Counted from the first letter of the stretch, positions 19,401 through 28,457 are shown. The stretch is DNA of 64,000 nucleotides from Cuneatibacter caecimuris (GCF_004216775.1 NZ_SGXF01000002.1:248001-312000); one strand, 5' to 3'. Made by a program: numbers and translations. The notes: a model not told the origin generated them from the letters alone.

Positions 19401-19621
19401 ACGGGGAATTTCAGAGAATTGGCGCCAAAGGTATTCGTCTTAATAATATCGCATCCGGCCTCCAGATAGTCCCTGTGCAGGCGGACAATCTCTTCCGGGC
19501 GGGTCAGGTTCCACGTTTCCGGCAGCTCTCCCGCCCCCAGCCCCAGAGACTGCAGCACAGTCCCTGTGCCGCCGTCAAAAAACAAGATTCTATTTCCAAG
19601 CTCATTCCGTATACTTTTCAT
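16430..19621 (-). CDS. metH: B12-dependent methionine synthase fused to an AadA-like nucleotidyltransferase
   Basis: 1063 residues. Residues 1-300: homocysteine-binding barrel with zinc cysteines in GINCG (C208) and GGCCGT (C273/C274). Residues ~315-570: pterin (methyl-THF) barrel starting PVIIGERINPTGKKR. Residues ~580-790: cobalamin cap and Rossmann domain with the ligand motif DIHDIG (684-689). Related clostridial short MetH proteins end near here (YGKDAMASVRYAENLF), with the reactivation domain encoded separately, as it is next door. From ~800 the protein continues into a nucleotidyltransferase: GSSVLNDFKLGWSDID (G828-S, D841, D843) followed by a DUF4111-like helical part (LRTGKIIPKTEAAKWAL), as in aminoglycoside 3''/9-adenylyltransferases. 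Base composition changes from host-like to AT-rich at about 17,240, which places the island junction inside this reading frame. Whether the product works as one chain is unknown. Confidence 0.85.
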   Translation of the reverse strand: MKSIRNELGNRILFFDGGTGTVLQSLGLGAGELPETWNLTRPEEIVRLHRDYLEAGCDIIKTNTFGANSLKFPVGGALEEVIRAALEHAKTARIQAGREDSAWIALDVGPTGRLLKPMGDLDFEDAVEIFARIVSLGEKYGADLVLIETMSDSYEAKAALLAAKENTELPVFVTMIFGENGKLLTGGDVPAAVATLEGLGADAIGINCGLGPVQMKGIVKEMLEISSLPVIVNPNAGLPRSENGVTVFDVGPEEFADHMEEIALMGALVLGGCCGTAPEYLRRVTERCRKIPAGPVTDKNRTVISSYAQAVVFGGRPVIIGERINPTGKKRLKEALKNHDMEYLLEEGLKQVDSGAHVLDVNVGLPGIDEAATMTEAVQEIQGIIDLPLQIDTSDVRAMEQALRVYNGKAMVNSVNGKQEVMEQVFPLVRKYGGVVVGLALDESGIPETAGGRIAIAEKIYRTAASYGISPKDIVIDGLAMTISSDHRSALVTLETIRRIRDELGGKSILGVSNISFGLPKRENINSLFFGLAMQNGLSAAIINPNAEAMMRAYDSYCALAGLDEQCLHYVEKYSLQQEEKQPVWQETASLSRCIAKGLKDQAAAQTRQLLETRQPLDLINQELVPALDVVGQGFEKGTVFLPQLLMSADAAKASFEVIKNFLLQKGTEEEKKGTVILATVKGDIHDIGKNIVRVLLENYGYEVIDLGKDVEPEKIVDTAVEKQVALVGLSALMTTTVVNMEETIRQLRKAAPWCRIMVGGAVLTEEYAASIGADFYGKDAMASVRYAENLFSETGAEPRDRQTAINKMVHEISGILSDSDPSIYLYGSSVLNDFKLGWSDIDILVLTEKQITEEQAQMLAGLRQDMLEKEPGNPYYRSFEGGMLTLDAFLSKKADRVVYWGTSGQRITDSYVFDSFSMAELIESGVLLFGKDITSRLKLPSYDELYADVKNYYEIIRKYVQKTDRSFYSFGWMLDISRCIYTLRTGKIIPKTEAAKWALENNLCTDPEVLKTALRVRRNPLEYKDDEQIFDYAETLAEPVQRYADVLEKELEARFVKRSFCK

Positions 19622-19640
19622 GCAATCTGCTCCTGTATTC

Positions 19641-20336
19641 TCATTCCCTGCGAAACGCGCAGTCTGTTCTGCCGCAGGCCTCGCAGCCCTTTCTGTGACA
19701 GGGCTGCGCTTCCCGCCCTGCTCCGATCACCGCTGTTACCGATTTGGTGGGAGCCATCATACAGCCCCCTGTCAGCGTCAGCCCGATATTTTTTGCCGTC
19801 TGCAGCGACTGTACCAGTTCCTTTTGATGTTCCAGGGAAAAGTCCCCATAACCGGGGCTGAACCGTGGGCGTAGATACAGCCCTTCCCGCTTCAGGATAT
19901 TCCCCAGCTCCTCCTGAAAGCAGTCGCAGAATTCCTCCAGCATGGCCGCTGCCGCCGCCTGCAGCGCCACGGCTCTGCTCACTTCCAGCCGGGAATACTG
20001 ACGGAGCAGCCTGTCCACACCTGCGCCCAGGGTGGCGGCCATCAGCACAAGGCGTTCGCAGCCCGCCAGATTCCTCCAGAGGCTTCTGCTCTGAAACCGC
20101 ATCCCCTCTGCCCGGATCGTTCCGTCCGCTTCTGTTACCAGAGGCACAATACGGAATATCCCGGCCGGCGCGGCCTTCTCTATCAGCTCCACCACCGCGC
20201 GCTCCGCCAGCGCATCTACTTCAGGAGACTCCTCTCCTCCCCGCATGCCCATATAGCGCCTGACTTCCCGCAGATCCGTTTCCAAAAGAGCGGGCTCCTG
20301 ATAAAACCTGCCGCCGCCGTTTCTGTATTCCAGCAT
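19641..20336 (-). CDS. Methionine synthase activation-domain protein
   Basis: 231 residues homologous to the C-terminal AdoMet-binding activation domain of MetH, here as a separate protein. The motif RPRFSPGYGDFSLEHQKEL matches the RPSPGYxD-type AdoMet motif, and the CHRKGCEACGRTDCAFR cysteine tail is typical of the stand-alone clostridial form. It reductively re-methylates oxidised cob(II)alamin on the neighbouring synthase. It lies 19 bases upstream of metH and 11 bases downstream of metF, in one operon. Confidence 0.85.
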   Translation of the reverse strand: MLEYRNGGGRFYQEPALLETDLREVRRYMGMRGGEESPEVDALAERAVVELIEKAAPAGIFRIVPLVTEADGTIRAEGMRFQSRSLWRNLAGCERLVLMAATLGAGVDRLLRQYSRLEVSRAVALQAAAAAMLEEFCDCFQEELGNILKREGLYLRPRFSPGYGDFSLEHQKELVQSLQTAKNIGLTLTGGCMMAPTKSVTAVIGAGREAQPCHRKGCEACGRTDCAFRRE

Positions 20337-20347
20337 CTTTCCGCCCC

Positions 20348-21217
20348 CTATCTGCCAAGAATTGCAGAGAGATTTTCCAGAATCTGCCCCGCTACCTCCG
20401 GCTTATTCATGGAATAGACATGGATATGATTCACATTGTTTGCCAGCAGATCAATGATCTGTTCTGTGGCATAGGCGATCCCAGCCTGTTTCATAGCCGC
20501 CGGATCATCCCCGAACCGGTCCACAATGGCCTTGAAGCGGGCGGGCAGGTAGGTGCCGGACAGGCTGCAGATCCTTTTCATCTGTTTGGCATTGGTTACC
20601 GGCATGATTCCCGGAAGCACCGGCACGGTCACTCCGATTTCCCGCACCCGGTACAGGAAATTATAAAGGATATCATTGTCAAAAAACATCTGAGTGGTCA
20701 GGAAATCGCATCCCGCGTCCACCTTTTCTTTCAAATGCAGAAGATCTTCTTTTTTATTGGCGGATTCCACATGGCCTTCCGGATAACAGGCGCCGCCGAT
20801 GGAAAAGTCCCCGAATTCTCTGATTTCTGCGATCAGCTCGCTGGCGTAGTGATAATGCCCGGCGTCGGGAAAACTGCCTTCCGCCGGAATATCGCCCCGC
20901 AGCGCCAGCACGTTTTCCAGACCTGCCTCTTTCATTTTCTCCAGCTGAGAACGGACCTGGGCTTTTCCCGAAGCCACGCAGGTCAGGTGGCACATGGTCT
21001 CCACTCCATAGTTCTGTTTCAAATCCGCGGCCAGGGATACCGTATGGGCGCTGGTGCCGCCCCCGGCCCCGTAAGTCACGCTCATAAAATCCGGCTTCAG
21101 GGAAGCGATCCCTTCTGTGGCCTGCGCAACGGCTTCATATTTATCCGCTGTTTTAGGCGGAAAAACCTCAAAAGATAATGTAATCTCTTTTTCTTTCAGC
21201 AAATCTCTTATTTTCAT
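20348..21217 (-). CDS. metF: Methylenetetrahydrofolate reductase
   Basis: 289 residues, full length for the bacterial enzyme. It opens with the catalytic-site segment SFEVFPPKT (Glu) and shows DFMSVTYGAGGG, HLTCVA, LALRGD and the GACYPEGH and DFLTTQMFFDN blocks of the FAD-containing (beta-alpha)8 barrel. It makes 5-methyl-THF for the downstream methionine synthase. First gene of the metF-activator-metH operon. No SAM or cobalamin riboswitch is recognisable in the short leader. Confidence 0.93.
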   Translation of the reverse strand: MKIRDLLKEKEITLSFEVFPPKTADKYEAVAQATEGIASLKPDFMSVTYGAGGGTSAHTVSLAADLKQNYGVETMCHLTCVASGKAQVRSQLEKMKEAGLENVLALRGDIPAEGSFPDAGHYHYASELIAEIREFGDFSIGGACYPEGHVESANKKEDLLHLKEKVDAGCDFLTTQMFFDNDILYNFLYRVREIGVTVPVLPGIMPVTNAKQMKRICSLSGTYLPARFKAIVDRFGDDPAAMKQAGIAYATEQIIDLLANNVNHIHVYSMNKPEVAGQILENLSAILGR

Positions 21218-21253
21218 TTGTGTCCCACCTCATCTTGTCTTAAAGTTTCTGCT

Positions 21254-21282
21254 ATTTTATCGTTTTAACCCGCAAAAGTCAA
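21254..21282 (-). promoter_or_regulatory. Promoter of the metF operon
   Basis: On the reverse strand TTGACT (21277-21282) and TAAAAT (21254-21259) are 17 bases apart, about 37 bases upstream of the metF start. Confidence 0.6.
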
Positions 21283-21398
21283 CAGCTATTCCGGCAATTT
21301 CTGCTTGCAGGAACGCTGTTTTTTCTTTACACTGATAATCAGAAGTTTCCCGCTCTTTTCGGCGGGTAAAACAATAAGAACGAAAAAGGAGAACTGCA

Positions 21399-23633
21399 AT
21401 GCCAATTATTTATCACGAAACTTCCAGAGAATTTCATCTCACCAACGGGCAGGTCAGCTACCTGTTTACAATTCTGAAGAACGGACAGCTGGGACAGCTG
21501 TATTTCGGAAAAGCGCTTCGGGACCGGGAAGATTTTTCCCACTTGCTGGAACTGCGCGCCGGGGCCATGGCTGTATGCCCCTTTCCCGGCGACCCCACAT
21601 TTTCTCTGGAACGGATCAAACAGGAGTATCCTTCCTATGGTACCGGAGACATGCGTCAGCCTGCCTATGAAATCCTGCAGGCGGACGGCGGCAGAGTCAC
21701 GGAATTCACCTACAAATCCCACAGGATTTATGCGGGCAAACCTGAGCTGCCAGGCCTTCCCGCTACTTATACAGAGGACAGCGGCGAAGCTTCCACTCTG
21801 GAAATCCTGCTGGAAGACGAACTGATCCATACAGAGCTGGTCCTGACCTATACAATTTATGAGGATATGCCTGTGATTGCCAGAAACGCCCGCTTTCTCT
21901 GCCATAACCCTGAAGGGGTCTGCCTGAGCCGGGCAATGAGCCTTTCTGTGGATCTCCCGGACAGCAATTATGAAATGATCGAGCTGACCGGCGCATGGGC
22001 CCGGGAGCGCTCTGTCCGCTGCCGGAAGCTGGAACACGGCGTTCAGGCTGTCTACAGCATGAGAGGCTGCAGCAGCAGTAACTTTAACCCCTTCCTGGCG
22101 CTGAAACGGCCGTCCGCTACCGAACAGTCCGGCGAAGTCCTGGGCTTTTCTCTGGTTTACAGCGGCAGTTTCCTGGCTCAGGCCGATGTGGACACCTATG
22201 ATGTAACCCGCGTTATGCTGGGCATTCACCCAGACTGTTTCTCCTGGCCGCTGGCAGACGGTGAGAGCTTCCAGACCCCGGAAGCAGTCATGGTCTATTC
22301 CTGCCAGGGCCTGGGCGGCATGAGCCGGACGTTCCACAAGCTCTACCGGAGCCGTTTGGCCAGGGGATACTGGAGGGACCGCCCCCGCCCTGTCCTGGTC
22401 AACAACTGGGAAGGCACTTATTTCCAGTTCAATGAGGAAAAGATCCTGAAGCTGGCGGAATCCGCGAAGGATCTGGGGATCGAGCTGCTGGTGCTGGACG
22501 ACGGCTGGTTCGGCAGGCGGGATGACGACACCTCTTCCCTGGGGGACTGGTATCCCGACCTGCGAAAGCTCCCGGACGGGATCACCGGCCTGGCGGAAAA
22601 AGTAACCGCCCTGGGACTGAAATTCGGCCTGTGGTTTGAACCGGAAATGACGAATCAGGACAGCGATCTGTACCGCTCCCATCCCGACTGGATTCTCTCC
22701 GCCCCGGGACGCCGCGCTTCTCATGGGCGCAATCAGTATGTTCTGGACTTTTCCAGGCCTGAGGTAGTGGATTATATATACAGTCTCATGAGAAAAGTGC
22801 TCTCTGAAGCTCCTGTATCCTATGTGAAATGGGACATGAACCGCTGTATGTCTGAGGTATATTCTCATACGAAGGACAGCCCGGCCCAGGGCAGAGTCAT
22901 GCACCAGTATATCCTGGGGGTTTACAGCCTCTACCACAGGCTCACCTCAGAATTTCCGGAAATCCTCTTTGAATCCTGCGCCAGCGGCGGCGCCCGGTTT
23001 GACCCCGGGCTGCTGTATTACGCGCCGCAAGGCTGGACTTCTGATGATACGGACGCTGTGGAACGTCTGAAAATACAGTACGGCACTTCCCTGGTCTACC
23101 CCCTCTCCAGCATGGGTTCCCACGTGTCCGCCGCGCCTAATCATCAAGTGTTCCGAGACACTCCCCTTCACACCAGAGCCAATGTGGCATACTTTGGGAC
23201 CTTTGGATATGAACTGGATCTGACCAGGCTTTCCCGGGAAGAGCTGAATGAAATACGCGGACAAGTGGCCTTTATGAAAGAACATCGGGAGCTGATCCAG
23301 TACGGAGATTTCTACCGGCTGCAAAGCCCTTTTGAAGGGGACGGCAATACTACTGCCTGGATGGTTGTTTCGCCGGACTGCCGCTCTGCCCTGGTCGGCT
23401 GGTACCGCGTCCTCCGGCATGTGAACACCGGATACCAGCGCCTTCTGCTCCAGGGCCTGCGAGAAGATTTATCCTACCGGGTTTCCGGCAGGGAGACTGT
23501 TTATTTTGGAGATGAGCTGATGCGGGCAGGCCTGATCGTCTCAGACAATTCCAGCGGAGACTCTGCGGAAAAATGCAGCGGGTACCAGGGGGATTATGAT
23601 TCCCGCCTGTATTTTCTCACCGCTGAGGAATAA
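21399..23633 (+). CDS. Alpha-galactosidase, GH36
   Basis: 744 residues, the standard length for GH36 family members. Start ATG follows AAGGAGAACTGCA. The nucleophile motif YVKWDMNR and the acid/base region ESCASGGARFDPG are both present, as are VLDDGWFGRRDDDTSSLGDW and WFEPEM, which line the active site. An N-terminal beta-sandwich (about 1-320) precedes the catalytic barrel. No signal peptide, so it should hydrolyse raffinose- or melibiose-type oligosaccharides in the cytosol. The gene stands alone, 60 bases ahead of an ABC exporter pair. Confidence 0.93.
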   Translation: MPIIYHETSREFHLTNGQVSYLFTILKNGQLGQLYFGKALRDREDFSHLLELRAGAMAVCPFPGDPTFSLERIKQEYPSYGTGDMRQPAYEILQADGGRVTEFTYKSHRIYAGKPELPGLPATYTEDSGEASTLEILLEDELIHTELVLTYTIYEDMPVIARNARFLCHNPEGVCLSRAMSLSVDLPDSNYEMIELTGAWARERSVRCRKLEHGVQAVYSMRGCSSSNFNPFLALKRPSATEQSGEVLGFSLVYSGSFLAQADVDTYDVTRVMLGIHPDCFSWPLADGESFQTPEAVMVYSCQGLGGMSRTFHKLYRSRLARGYWRDRPRPVLVNNWEGTYFQFNEEKILKLAESAKDLGIELLVLDDGWFGRRDDDTSSLGDWYPDLRKLPDGITGLAEKVTALGLKFGLWFEPEMTNQDSDLYRSHPDWILSAPGRRASHGRNQYVLDFSRPEVVDYIYSLMRKVLSEAPVSYVKWDMNRCMSEVYSHTKDSPAQGRVMHQYILGVYSLYHRLTSEFPEILFESCASGGARFDPGLLYYAPQGWTSDDTDAVERLKIQYGTSLVYPLSSMGSHVSAAPNHQVFRDTPLHTRANVAYFGTFGYELDLTRLSREELNEIRGQVAFMKEHRELIQYGDFYRLQSPFEGDGNTTAWMVVSPDCRSALVGWYRVLRHVNTGYQRLLLQGLREDLSYRVSGRETVYFGDELMRAGLIVSDNSSGDSAEKCSGYQGDYDSRLYFLTAEE

Positions 23634-23692
23634 CTGAGTATTATAGTAAGAGTAAGCGCCCCTAGAATGAAGGAAAGGCAGAATCACGCAGA

Positions 23693-25411
23693 ATGAAATT
23701 GATTTTACACTATCTGAAGCGGCATATGGGAATCTTCCTGATCTCCACCCTGTTTCTGACCATGGAAGCTTTTGCGGACCTGCTTCAGCCAACCTTTATG
23801 TCTTACATAGTGGATGAAGGAGTGGCGCGCGCTGATATCGGGCAAATTTTGTTCTATGGCGCCGTCATGCTGGGAATCGCCGCTGTGGGGGCGGTTTCCG
23901 CGGTCATGCGCAATCAGTTCGCCAGCCGCACCTCCCAGACTGTGGGCAAGGAACTGCGGCAGGATATGTACCATAATGTACAGAGCCTGTCTCTGGAAAA
24001 CATCGACCGCCTGCAGCCCTCGTCGATTATCACCCGCATTACCAATGACGTAACACAGGTTCAGGAATTCATCAACAGCATTATGCGCATGATGGTCAAG
24101 GCCCCCATCACCTGTATCGGCGCGATCGTTCTGATCATCATACAGACGCCGAAGCAGGCGCCGGTCATGGCTGTGATCCTCGCCGCCGTATCGGCTCTGA
24201 TCCTCTGCAACATGAAAATCGGATACCCCAGGTTTGGAACGGTTCAAAAAAAGCTGGACCGCCTCAACGGGGTGTCCAGAGAATTTTTATCTTCTGTCCG
24301 CGTGGTAAAAGCCTTTCAGGCTGAAGAAGAGGAAGCCGGAAAATTCAGCAGCGCTTCCGTAAACCTGGCGGCAGCAAATACCGCCGCCCTGCGCACCATG
24401 GCGGTCTTCGCCCCATTTATCAACCTGGCCGTTAATTTCGGCATTGTGCTTCTGCTCTGGATCTCCAGAAATCAGGAGAGCTCGCAGATCGGGCGGCTGA
24501 TGGCGTCGGTCAATTACATGACCCAGGTGCTCTTTGCCGTCACCATGATCGCCAACATCATCAACACTGCGGTCCGCGCGCTGGCTTCTTCCCAGCGGAT
24601 TCAGGAAGTGCTTTCCGAAACCCCGGCCCAGGCTGCGCCGGAACATCCGCTGAGGCCCGAAATAAAGGGGGATATTGTATTCGACCATGTTTTCTTCTCC
24701 TATGCGGGCGCAGGGCAAAATTCCCTGGAAGACGTCAGCTTTCATATTCCTGCCGGCAAGACCGTAGGCATTATCGGCCCCACGGGATCAGGAAAAACCA
24801 CGCTTGTAAACCTTGTGCCCCGTTTTTATGACGCATCTCAGGGCCAGATCCTGGTCGACGGCTGCGACGTCCGGCAAATTGAAGAAAACCTCCTGCGCGC
24901 GGCGATTGCAGTCGTCCCGCAGAAAGCCCTGCTGTTCAGCGGAACCATCAGCGATAACCTGCGGTGGGGGCGGCAGGGCGCCAGTGAAGAAGAACTGGCG
25001 GAAGCGGCGGCGATTGCCTGCGCGGATTCTTTTATCCGCGAGACGGAACAAGGATACCTCACCTGGCTGGAACAAGGGGGCGTCAATCTGTCCGGCGGGC
25101 AGAAACAGCGCCTTTCTCTTGCCCGGGCTCTTGTCCGCAAACCGCGCATCCTCATTCTGGACGACTGCACCAGCGCCCTGGACGCCCAGACAGAATCCGC
25201 AGTTTTAAAAGGCCTGCGGAATATGGGCGGAAACATGACAGTTCTCCTGATCAGCCAGCGCATCTCCGCCGTCATGCAGGCCGACTGTATTCTCTGCCTT
25301 GATAACGGCGCTGTCCAGGGTTTCGGCACTCACAAAGAACTGATGGCTGGCTGTCAGATATACCGCGAAATCTACGATTCCCAGATTGGAGGCGATTCCA
25401 ATGGCAGATAA
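23693..25411 (+). CDS. ABC exporter half-transporter, degenerate NBD partner
   Basis: 572 residues: six-helix membrane domain (1-310) then ATPase domain with Walker A IIGPTGSGKTT, signature NLSGGQKQR and Walker B ILILDDCTSALDAQT. The residue after the Walker B aspartate is Asp instead of the catalytic Glu, and the next gene has the complementary defect, so this is one half of a heterodimeric exporter of the TM287/288 or LmrCD kind. It overlaps the next gene by 11 bases. The substrate is unknown; multidrug or peptide export is usual for the family. Confidence 0.9.
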   Translation: MKLILHYLKRHMGIFLISTLFLTMEAFADLLQPTFMSYIVDEGVARADIGQILFYGAVMLGIAAVGAVSAVMRNQFASRTSQTVGKELRQDMYHNVQSLSLENIDRLQPSSIITRITNDVTQVQEFINSIMRMMVKAPITCIGAIVLIIIQTPKQAPVMAVILAAVSALILCNMKIGYPRFGTVQKKLDRLNGVSREFLSSVRVVKAFQAEEEEAGKFSSASVNLAAANTAALRTMAVFAPFINLAVNFGIVLLLWISRNQESSQIGRLMASVNYMTQVLFAVTMIANIINTAVRALASSQRIQEVLSETPAQAAPEHPLRPEIKGDIVFDHVFFSYAGAGQNSLEDVSFHIPAGKTVGIIGPTGSGKTTLVNLVPRFYDASQGQILVDGCDVRQIEENLLRAAIAVVPQKALLFSGTISDNLRWGRQGASEEELAEAAAIACADSFIRETEQGYLTWLEQGGVNLSGGQKQRLSLARALVRKPRILILDDCTSALDAQTESAVLKGLRNMGGNMTVLLISQRISAVMQADCILCLDNGAVQGFGTHKELMAGCQIYREIYDSQIGGDSNGR

Positions 25412-27215
25412 AAATATGGTTCCTCCCGCAAATCTGAATGGGATTTCCCGTCCCGGACGGGGCATGGCCGCTGTGAAGCCGAAAAATTTCAAAGGAACCC
25501 TGCTGCGTCTGTGGAATCTGACAAAAGGGCACCGCAGAGGGCTGGGCTGGATCCTGCTCCTCTCCGCCCTGGCCTCCGGCGCGTCCATCCTGTCTCCTTA
25601 TATCACAGGGAATGTAATCAACGCAATCAAAGACGGCGACCCAATCACTGTTGTCCTCATCATGCTCATCGCCCTGTATGCCGGCGAATGGCTGGTGAAA
25701 TTTCTGCAGCAGTTTTTTATGGCTTCCATCGGCCAGCGGGTCATCCATCATATACGCCTGACGCTGTTTGAAAAAATCAAAACGCTCCCGCTCTCATTTT
25801 TTGACCGCCATCAGCACGGCGAACTGATGAGCCGCCTGACAAATGACGTGGACAATATCAGCACTACAATCTCAAATTCGCTGACGCTTCTTCTGACCTA
25901 TGGGTTTACGATTATCGGTATCCTGACGATGATGCTCTGCCTCAGCCCTCTGCTGACTTTGGTGGCTCTGGCAGGCGTGGTTCTGATCTTTTTCCTGACA
26001 AAGGTGGTTACAAAGCACACCCGGCAGCTCTTCTCTGCGCAGCAGAAAAACCTGGGAATCCTGAACGGGCAGATTGAAGAAGGGATTTCCGGCCTCTCGG
26101 TAGTGAAGGCATTCTGCCGTGAAGAAGAGATGGAGCGGGAATTTGAAGAAAAGAATGAAAAGCTCTGCCGTGTTTCCATCCGGGCGCTGATCTGGTCCGG
26201 ATACCTGATGCCCCTCATGAATGTGATCAACAACCTCTGCTACGTAGCCGTAGCGGTCTTCAGCGGCGCGCTGTACGTCGCCGGAAAAATCTCCGGCCTC
26301 GGGCTGATCACAAGCTTTCTCCTTTATGTCCGCCAGTTCACCCGGCCTTTTGTGGAGATCGCCAATATCTATAACAATTTCCAGACTGCCGTGGCAGGGG
26401 CGGAACGAATATTTGAAATCCTGGACAAAACGCCTGAACCGGAAGATAAAAAGGACGCGCTCCCGCTTACGCATCCCCGGGGGGATGTAGTGATGGACCA
26501 CGTTTGGTTCGGCTATACCCCGGAAAAGCCGGTGCTGAAAGATATTTCTCTCTCTATTCCCGCAGGAACTCAGGTTGCTGTTGTGGGGCCCACCGGCTCC
26601 GGAAAAACAACTGTCATCAATCTGCTTACACGCTTTTACGATGTGACCGGAGGCAGCATCACCCTTGACGGGCATGACCTCAGGGATTACAGAATGCAGG
26701 ATCTGCGCAGGGTATTCGGCGTCGTCCTGCAGGATACCTCCCTGTTCGCTTCCAGCGTGCGGGACAATATCGCTTACGGGCAGAGCGGGGCGGCAATGGA
26801 GCAAATCAAAGAAGCCGCCAGAACTGCCGGCGCGGATGCATTTATTGAACGTCTCCCCAGAAGCTATGATACGGTGCTGGAACAGGGAGGAGCGGAGCTC
26901 TCCCAGGGGGAGCGCCAGCTTCTGACCATTGCCCGCGCGGTGCTGACCAACGCGCCGATCATGATCCTGGATGAGGCGACTAGTTCTGTAGATACGGTTA
27001 CGGAGCAGAAAATCCGGCGCGCCATGCTAAAAATCTGCCAGGGGCGCACCTCTTTTATCATCGCCCACCGGCTTTCCACAATCCGTGATTCTGATCTCAT
27101 TGTGCTGATCGAAGACGGAACCATAGCGGAAATGGGAACTCATGAAGAACTGATCCAGCTGGGCGGCAGATATGCGATGATGTACAAAACTCAGACGGGA
27201 AGCGCAGATATCTGA
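25401..27215 (+). CDS. ABC exporter half-transporter, catalytic NBD partner
   Basis: 604 residues from the ATG at 25401 (GGAGG 8 bases upstream, inside the previous gene). Membrane domain residues ~50-350, then Walker A VVGPTGSGKTT, a non-canonical signature ELSQGERQ in place of LSGGQ, and Walker B MILDEATSSVDT with the catalytic Glu intact. The altered signature here and the altered Walker B in the partner fall on the same composite ATP site, the known asymmetry of heterodimeric type IV exporters. Confidence 0.9.
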   Translation: MADKNMVPPANLNGISRPGRGMAAVKPKNFKGTLLRLWNLTKGHRRGLGWILLLSALASGASILSPYITGNVINAIKDGDPITVVLIMLIALYAGEWLVKFLQQFFMASIGQRVIHHIRLTLFEKIKTLPLSFFDRHQHGELMSRLTNDVDNISTTISNSLTLLLTYGFTIIGILTMMLCLSPLLTLVALAGVVLIFFLTKVVTKHTRQLFSAQQKNLGILNGQIEEGISGLSVVKAFCREEEMEREFEEKNEKLCRVSIRALIWSGYLMPLMNVINNLCYVAVAVFSGALYVAGKISGLGLITSFLLYVRQFTRPFVEIANIYNNFQTAVAGAERIFEILDKTPEPEDKKDALPLTHPRGDVVMDHVWFGYTPEKPVLKDISLSIPAGTQVAVVGPTGSGKTTVINLLTRFYDVTGGSITLDGHDLRDYRMQDLRRVFGVVLQDTSLFASSVRDNIAYGQSGAAMEQIKEAARTAGADAFIERLPRSYDTVLEQGGAELSQGERQLLTIARAVLTNAPIMILDEATSSVDTVTEQKIRRAMLKICQGRTSFIIAHRLSTIRDSDLIVLIEDGTIAEMGTHEELIQLGGRYAMMYKTQTGSADI

Positions 27216-27267
27216 TCCGCTGCCGCTCCCGGCCTATCCTCTTAAGAACCAGGCATTTTCCCCGCCG

Positions 27268-28152
27268 TCAGAGGCTCTGCTCCTCCTGACAGCAAAAGAA
27301 AATCGCCTGGTTTTCGTGTATGTGGCTCTGGTGTTCTCTGACAATCCGTATTTCATTTGCGTACCCGTCCAGATCGTTGGGCGTTTCCAGAGCAAAAGGA
27401 AGCCCGTAAAGAGCGGGATGCTCTGTCACTGCCAGCAGCGCGTCCAAACCGATCTTTCCCTTCCCCAGCTTGGCATGCCTGTCTTTATGGCTGCCCAATT
27501 CATTCTGGCTGTCATTCAAATGCACTGCCTTCAACCGGTCCAGCCCCACGATCCGGTCAAACTCTTCCAATACGCCCTCCAGATTCCCCACAATATCGTA
27601 CCCGCCGTCAAACACATGGCAGGTATCCAGGCACACTCCCATCCGTTCTTTGCATTCCACTCTTTCCAAAATGTCCCGCAGTTCTTCGAATCTGCCGCCC
27701 ACTTCAGTCCCTTTTCCGGCCATGGTCTCCAACAGCACTGTGGTTCGCTGTTCCGGCCGCATCACCTGGTTCAGTGTTTCCGCAATCTGCGCGATTCCAG
27801 CCTCCGCCCCCTGGCCCACATGGCTTCCGGGATGGAAATTATACAGGCAGCCGGGCAGATGCTCCAGCCTGTCCAGGTCATCCGCCATAGTCCTGCGCAC
27901 AAACTCCCGTATCTTGGGGTCAGCCGAGCAGGCGTTCATCGTATAGGACGCATGGGCTATCACAGGGCCAAACCCGTGCTCCCTCATTAACTCCGCCAGC
28001 CTCCCCGCGTCTTCCGGATCAAGGGCTTTGGCATTACCGCCCCGGGGATTGCGGGTGAAAAACTGGAATGTATTGGCTCCGATTTTCAGCGCCGTCTCGC
28101 CCATATGATAAAAACCTTTTGCAGAAGATAGATGGGAACCAATTAAAAACAT
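27268..28152 (-). CDS. nfo: Deoxyribonuclease IV (AP endonuclease)
   Basis: 294 residues with the endonuclease IV barrel and its zinc ligands: [10 protein letters not shown] opening, [57 protein letters not shown], and the late FALETPND. It cleaves abasic and oxidised sites in base-excision repair. It is a host gene, transcribed towards the ABC pair and divergently from tRNA-Gly. Confidence 0.93.
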   Translation of the reverse strand: MFLIGSHLSSAKGFYHMGETALKIGANTFQFFTRNPRGGNAKALDPEDAGRLAELMREHGFGPVIAHASYTMNACSADPKIREFVRRTMADDLDRLEHLPGCLYNFHPGSHVGQGAEAGIAQIAETLNQVMRPEQRTTVLLETMAGKGTEVGGRFEELRDILERVECKERMGVCLDTCHVFDGGYDIVGNLEGVLEEFDRIVGLDRLKAVHLNDSQNELGSHKDRHAKLGKGKIGLDALLAVTEHPALYGLPFALETPNDLDGYANEIRIVREHQSHIHENQAIFFCCQEEQSL

Positions 28153-28169
28153 TTTTTTTAAATCTCCTC

Positions 28170-28198
28170 TTGATATTTTTTTTAAGATATGGTAATAT
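28170..28198 (+). promoter_or_regulatory. Promoter of tRNA-Gly
   Basis: TTGATA (28170-28175) and TAATAT (28193-28198), 17-base spacer, ending 9 bases before the tRNA. Confidence 0.7.
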
Positions 28199-28207
28199 AT
28201 TCGTTGT

Positions 28208-28278
28208 GCAGATGTAGTTCATTGGTAGAATATCAGCTTCCCAAGCTGAGGAGGCGGGTTCGATTCCCGTCATCTGCT
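28208..28278 (+). tRNA. tRNA-Gly (anticodon CCC)
   Basis: 71-base cloverleaf. Acceptor GCAGATG (28208-28214) pairs with CATCTGC (28271-28277), discriminator U. The anticodon arm CAGCT-TTCCCAA-AGCTG gives anticodon CCC. The T arm has GGGTTCGATTCCC. The 3' CCA is not encoded. Confidence 0.93.
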
Positions 28279-28283
28279 TTTTG

Positions 28284-28310
28284 AAACCCTTGTTGAGCAA
28301 GGGTTTTTTT
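28284..28310 (+). terminator. Terminator of tRNA-Gly
   Basis: AAACCCTTG pairs with CAAGGGTTT around a 5-base loop and runs into a T-tract. Confidence 0.88.
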
Positions 28311-28370
28311 GTTGCATAGGAAACTGTGTTGCCTAGGCAGCAAAACCCTCCGGGAATCGCACCCCAGCAG
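28311..28370 (-). repeat. Partial copy of the ~125-nt structured repeat
   Basis: The segment starting GTTGCATAGGAAACTG and continuing to AAAACCCTCCGGG matches one end of the repeat at 55301-55555 in reverse orientation; it decays after about 60 bases. It begins directly at the tRNA terminator. The remaining bases to 28457 show no gene. Confidence 0.6.
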
Positions 28371-28457
28371 ATCTTGGTCTATCGGCACAGCAAAAAATGT
28401 ACACTCATATTATTAAGACATTTTATATTTTGCAATATTATAGCGCAAAAGTCAAAT

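Noticed and set aside
18551-19861. Forward open frame of 436 codons opposite metH
   Set aside because: Antisense to well-supported methionine synthase and activation-protein coding sequence; no domain.
21218-21398. SAM or cobalamin riboswitch ahead of metF
   Set aside because: The transcript leader from the called promoter is only about 30 bases, too short, and no conserved riboswitch core is present.
21339-22937. Long reverse-strand open frame of 532 codons across the alpha-galactosidase gene
   Set aside because: A shadow of the GC-rich alpha-galactosidase coding strand; no domain, ribosome site or codon bias of its own.
28208-28278. tRNA-Gly as the attachment site of the tail cluster
   Set aside because: No repeat of the tRNA 3' end is found near 57,200-59,200, and the only recombinase is of the serine type, which seldom uses tRNA genes.
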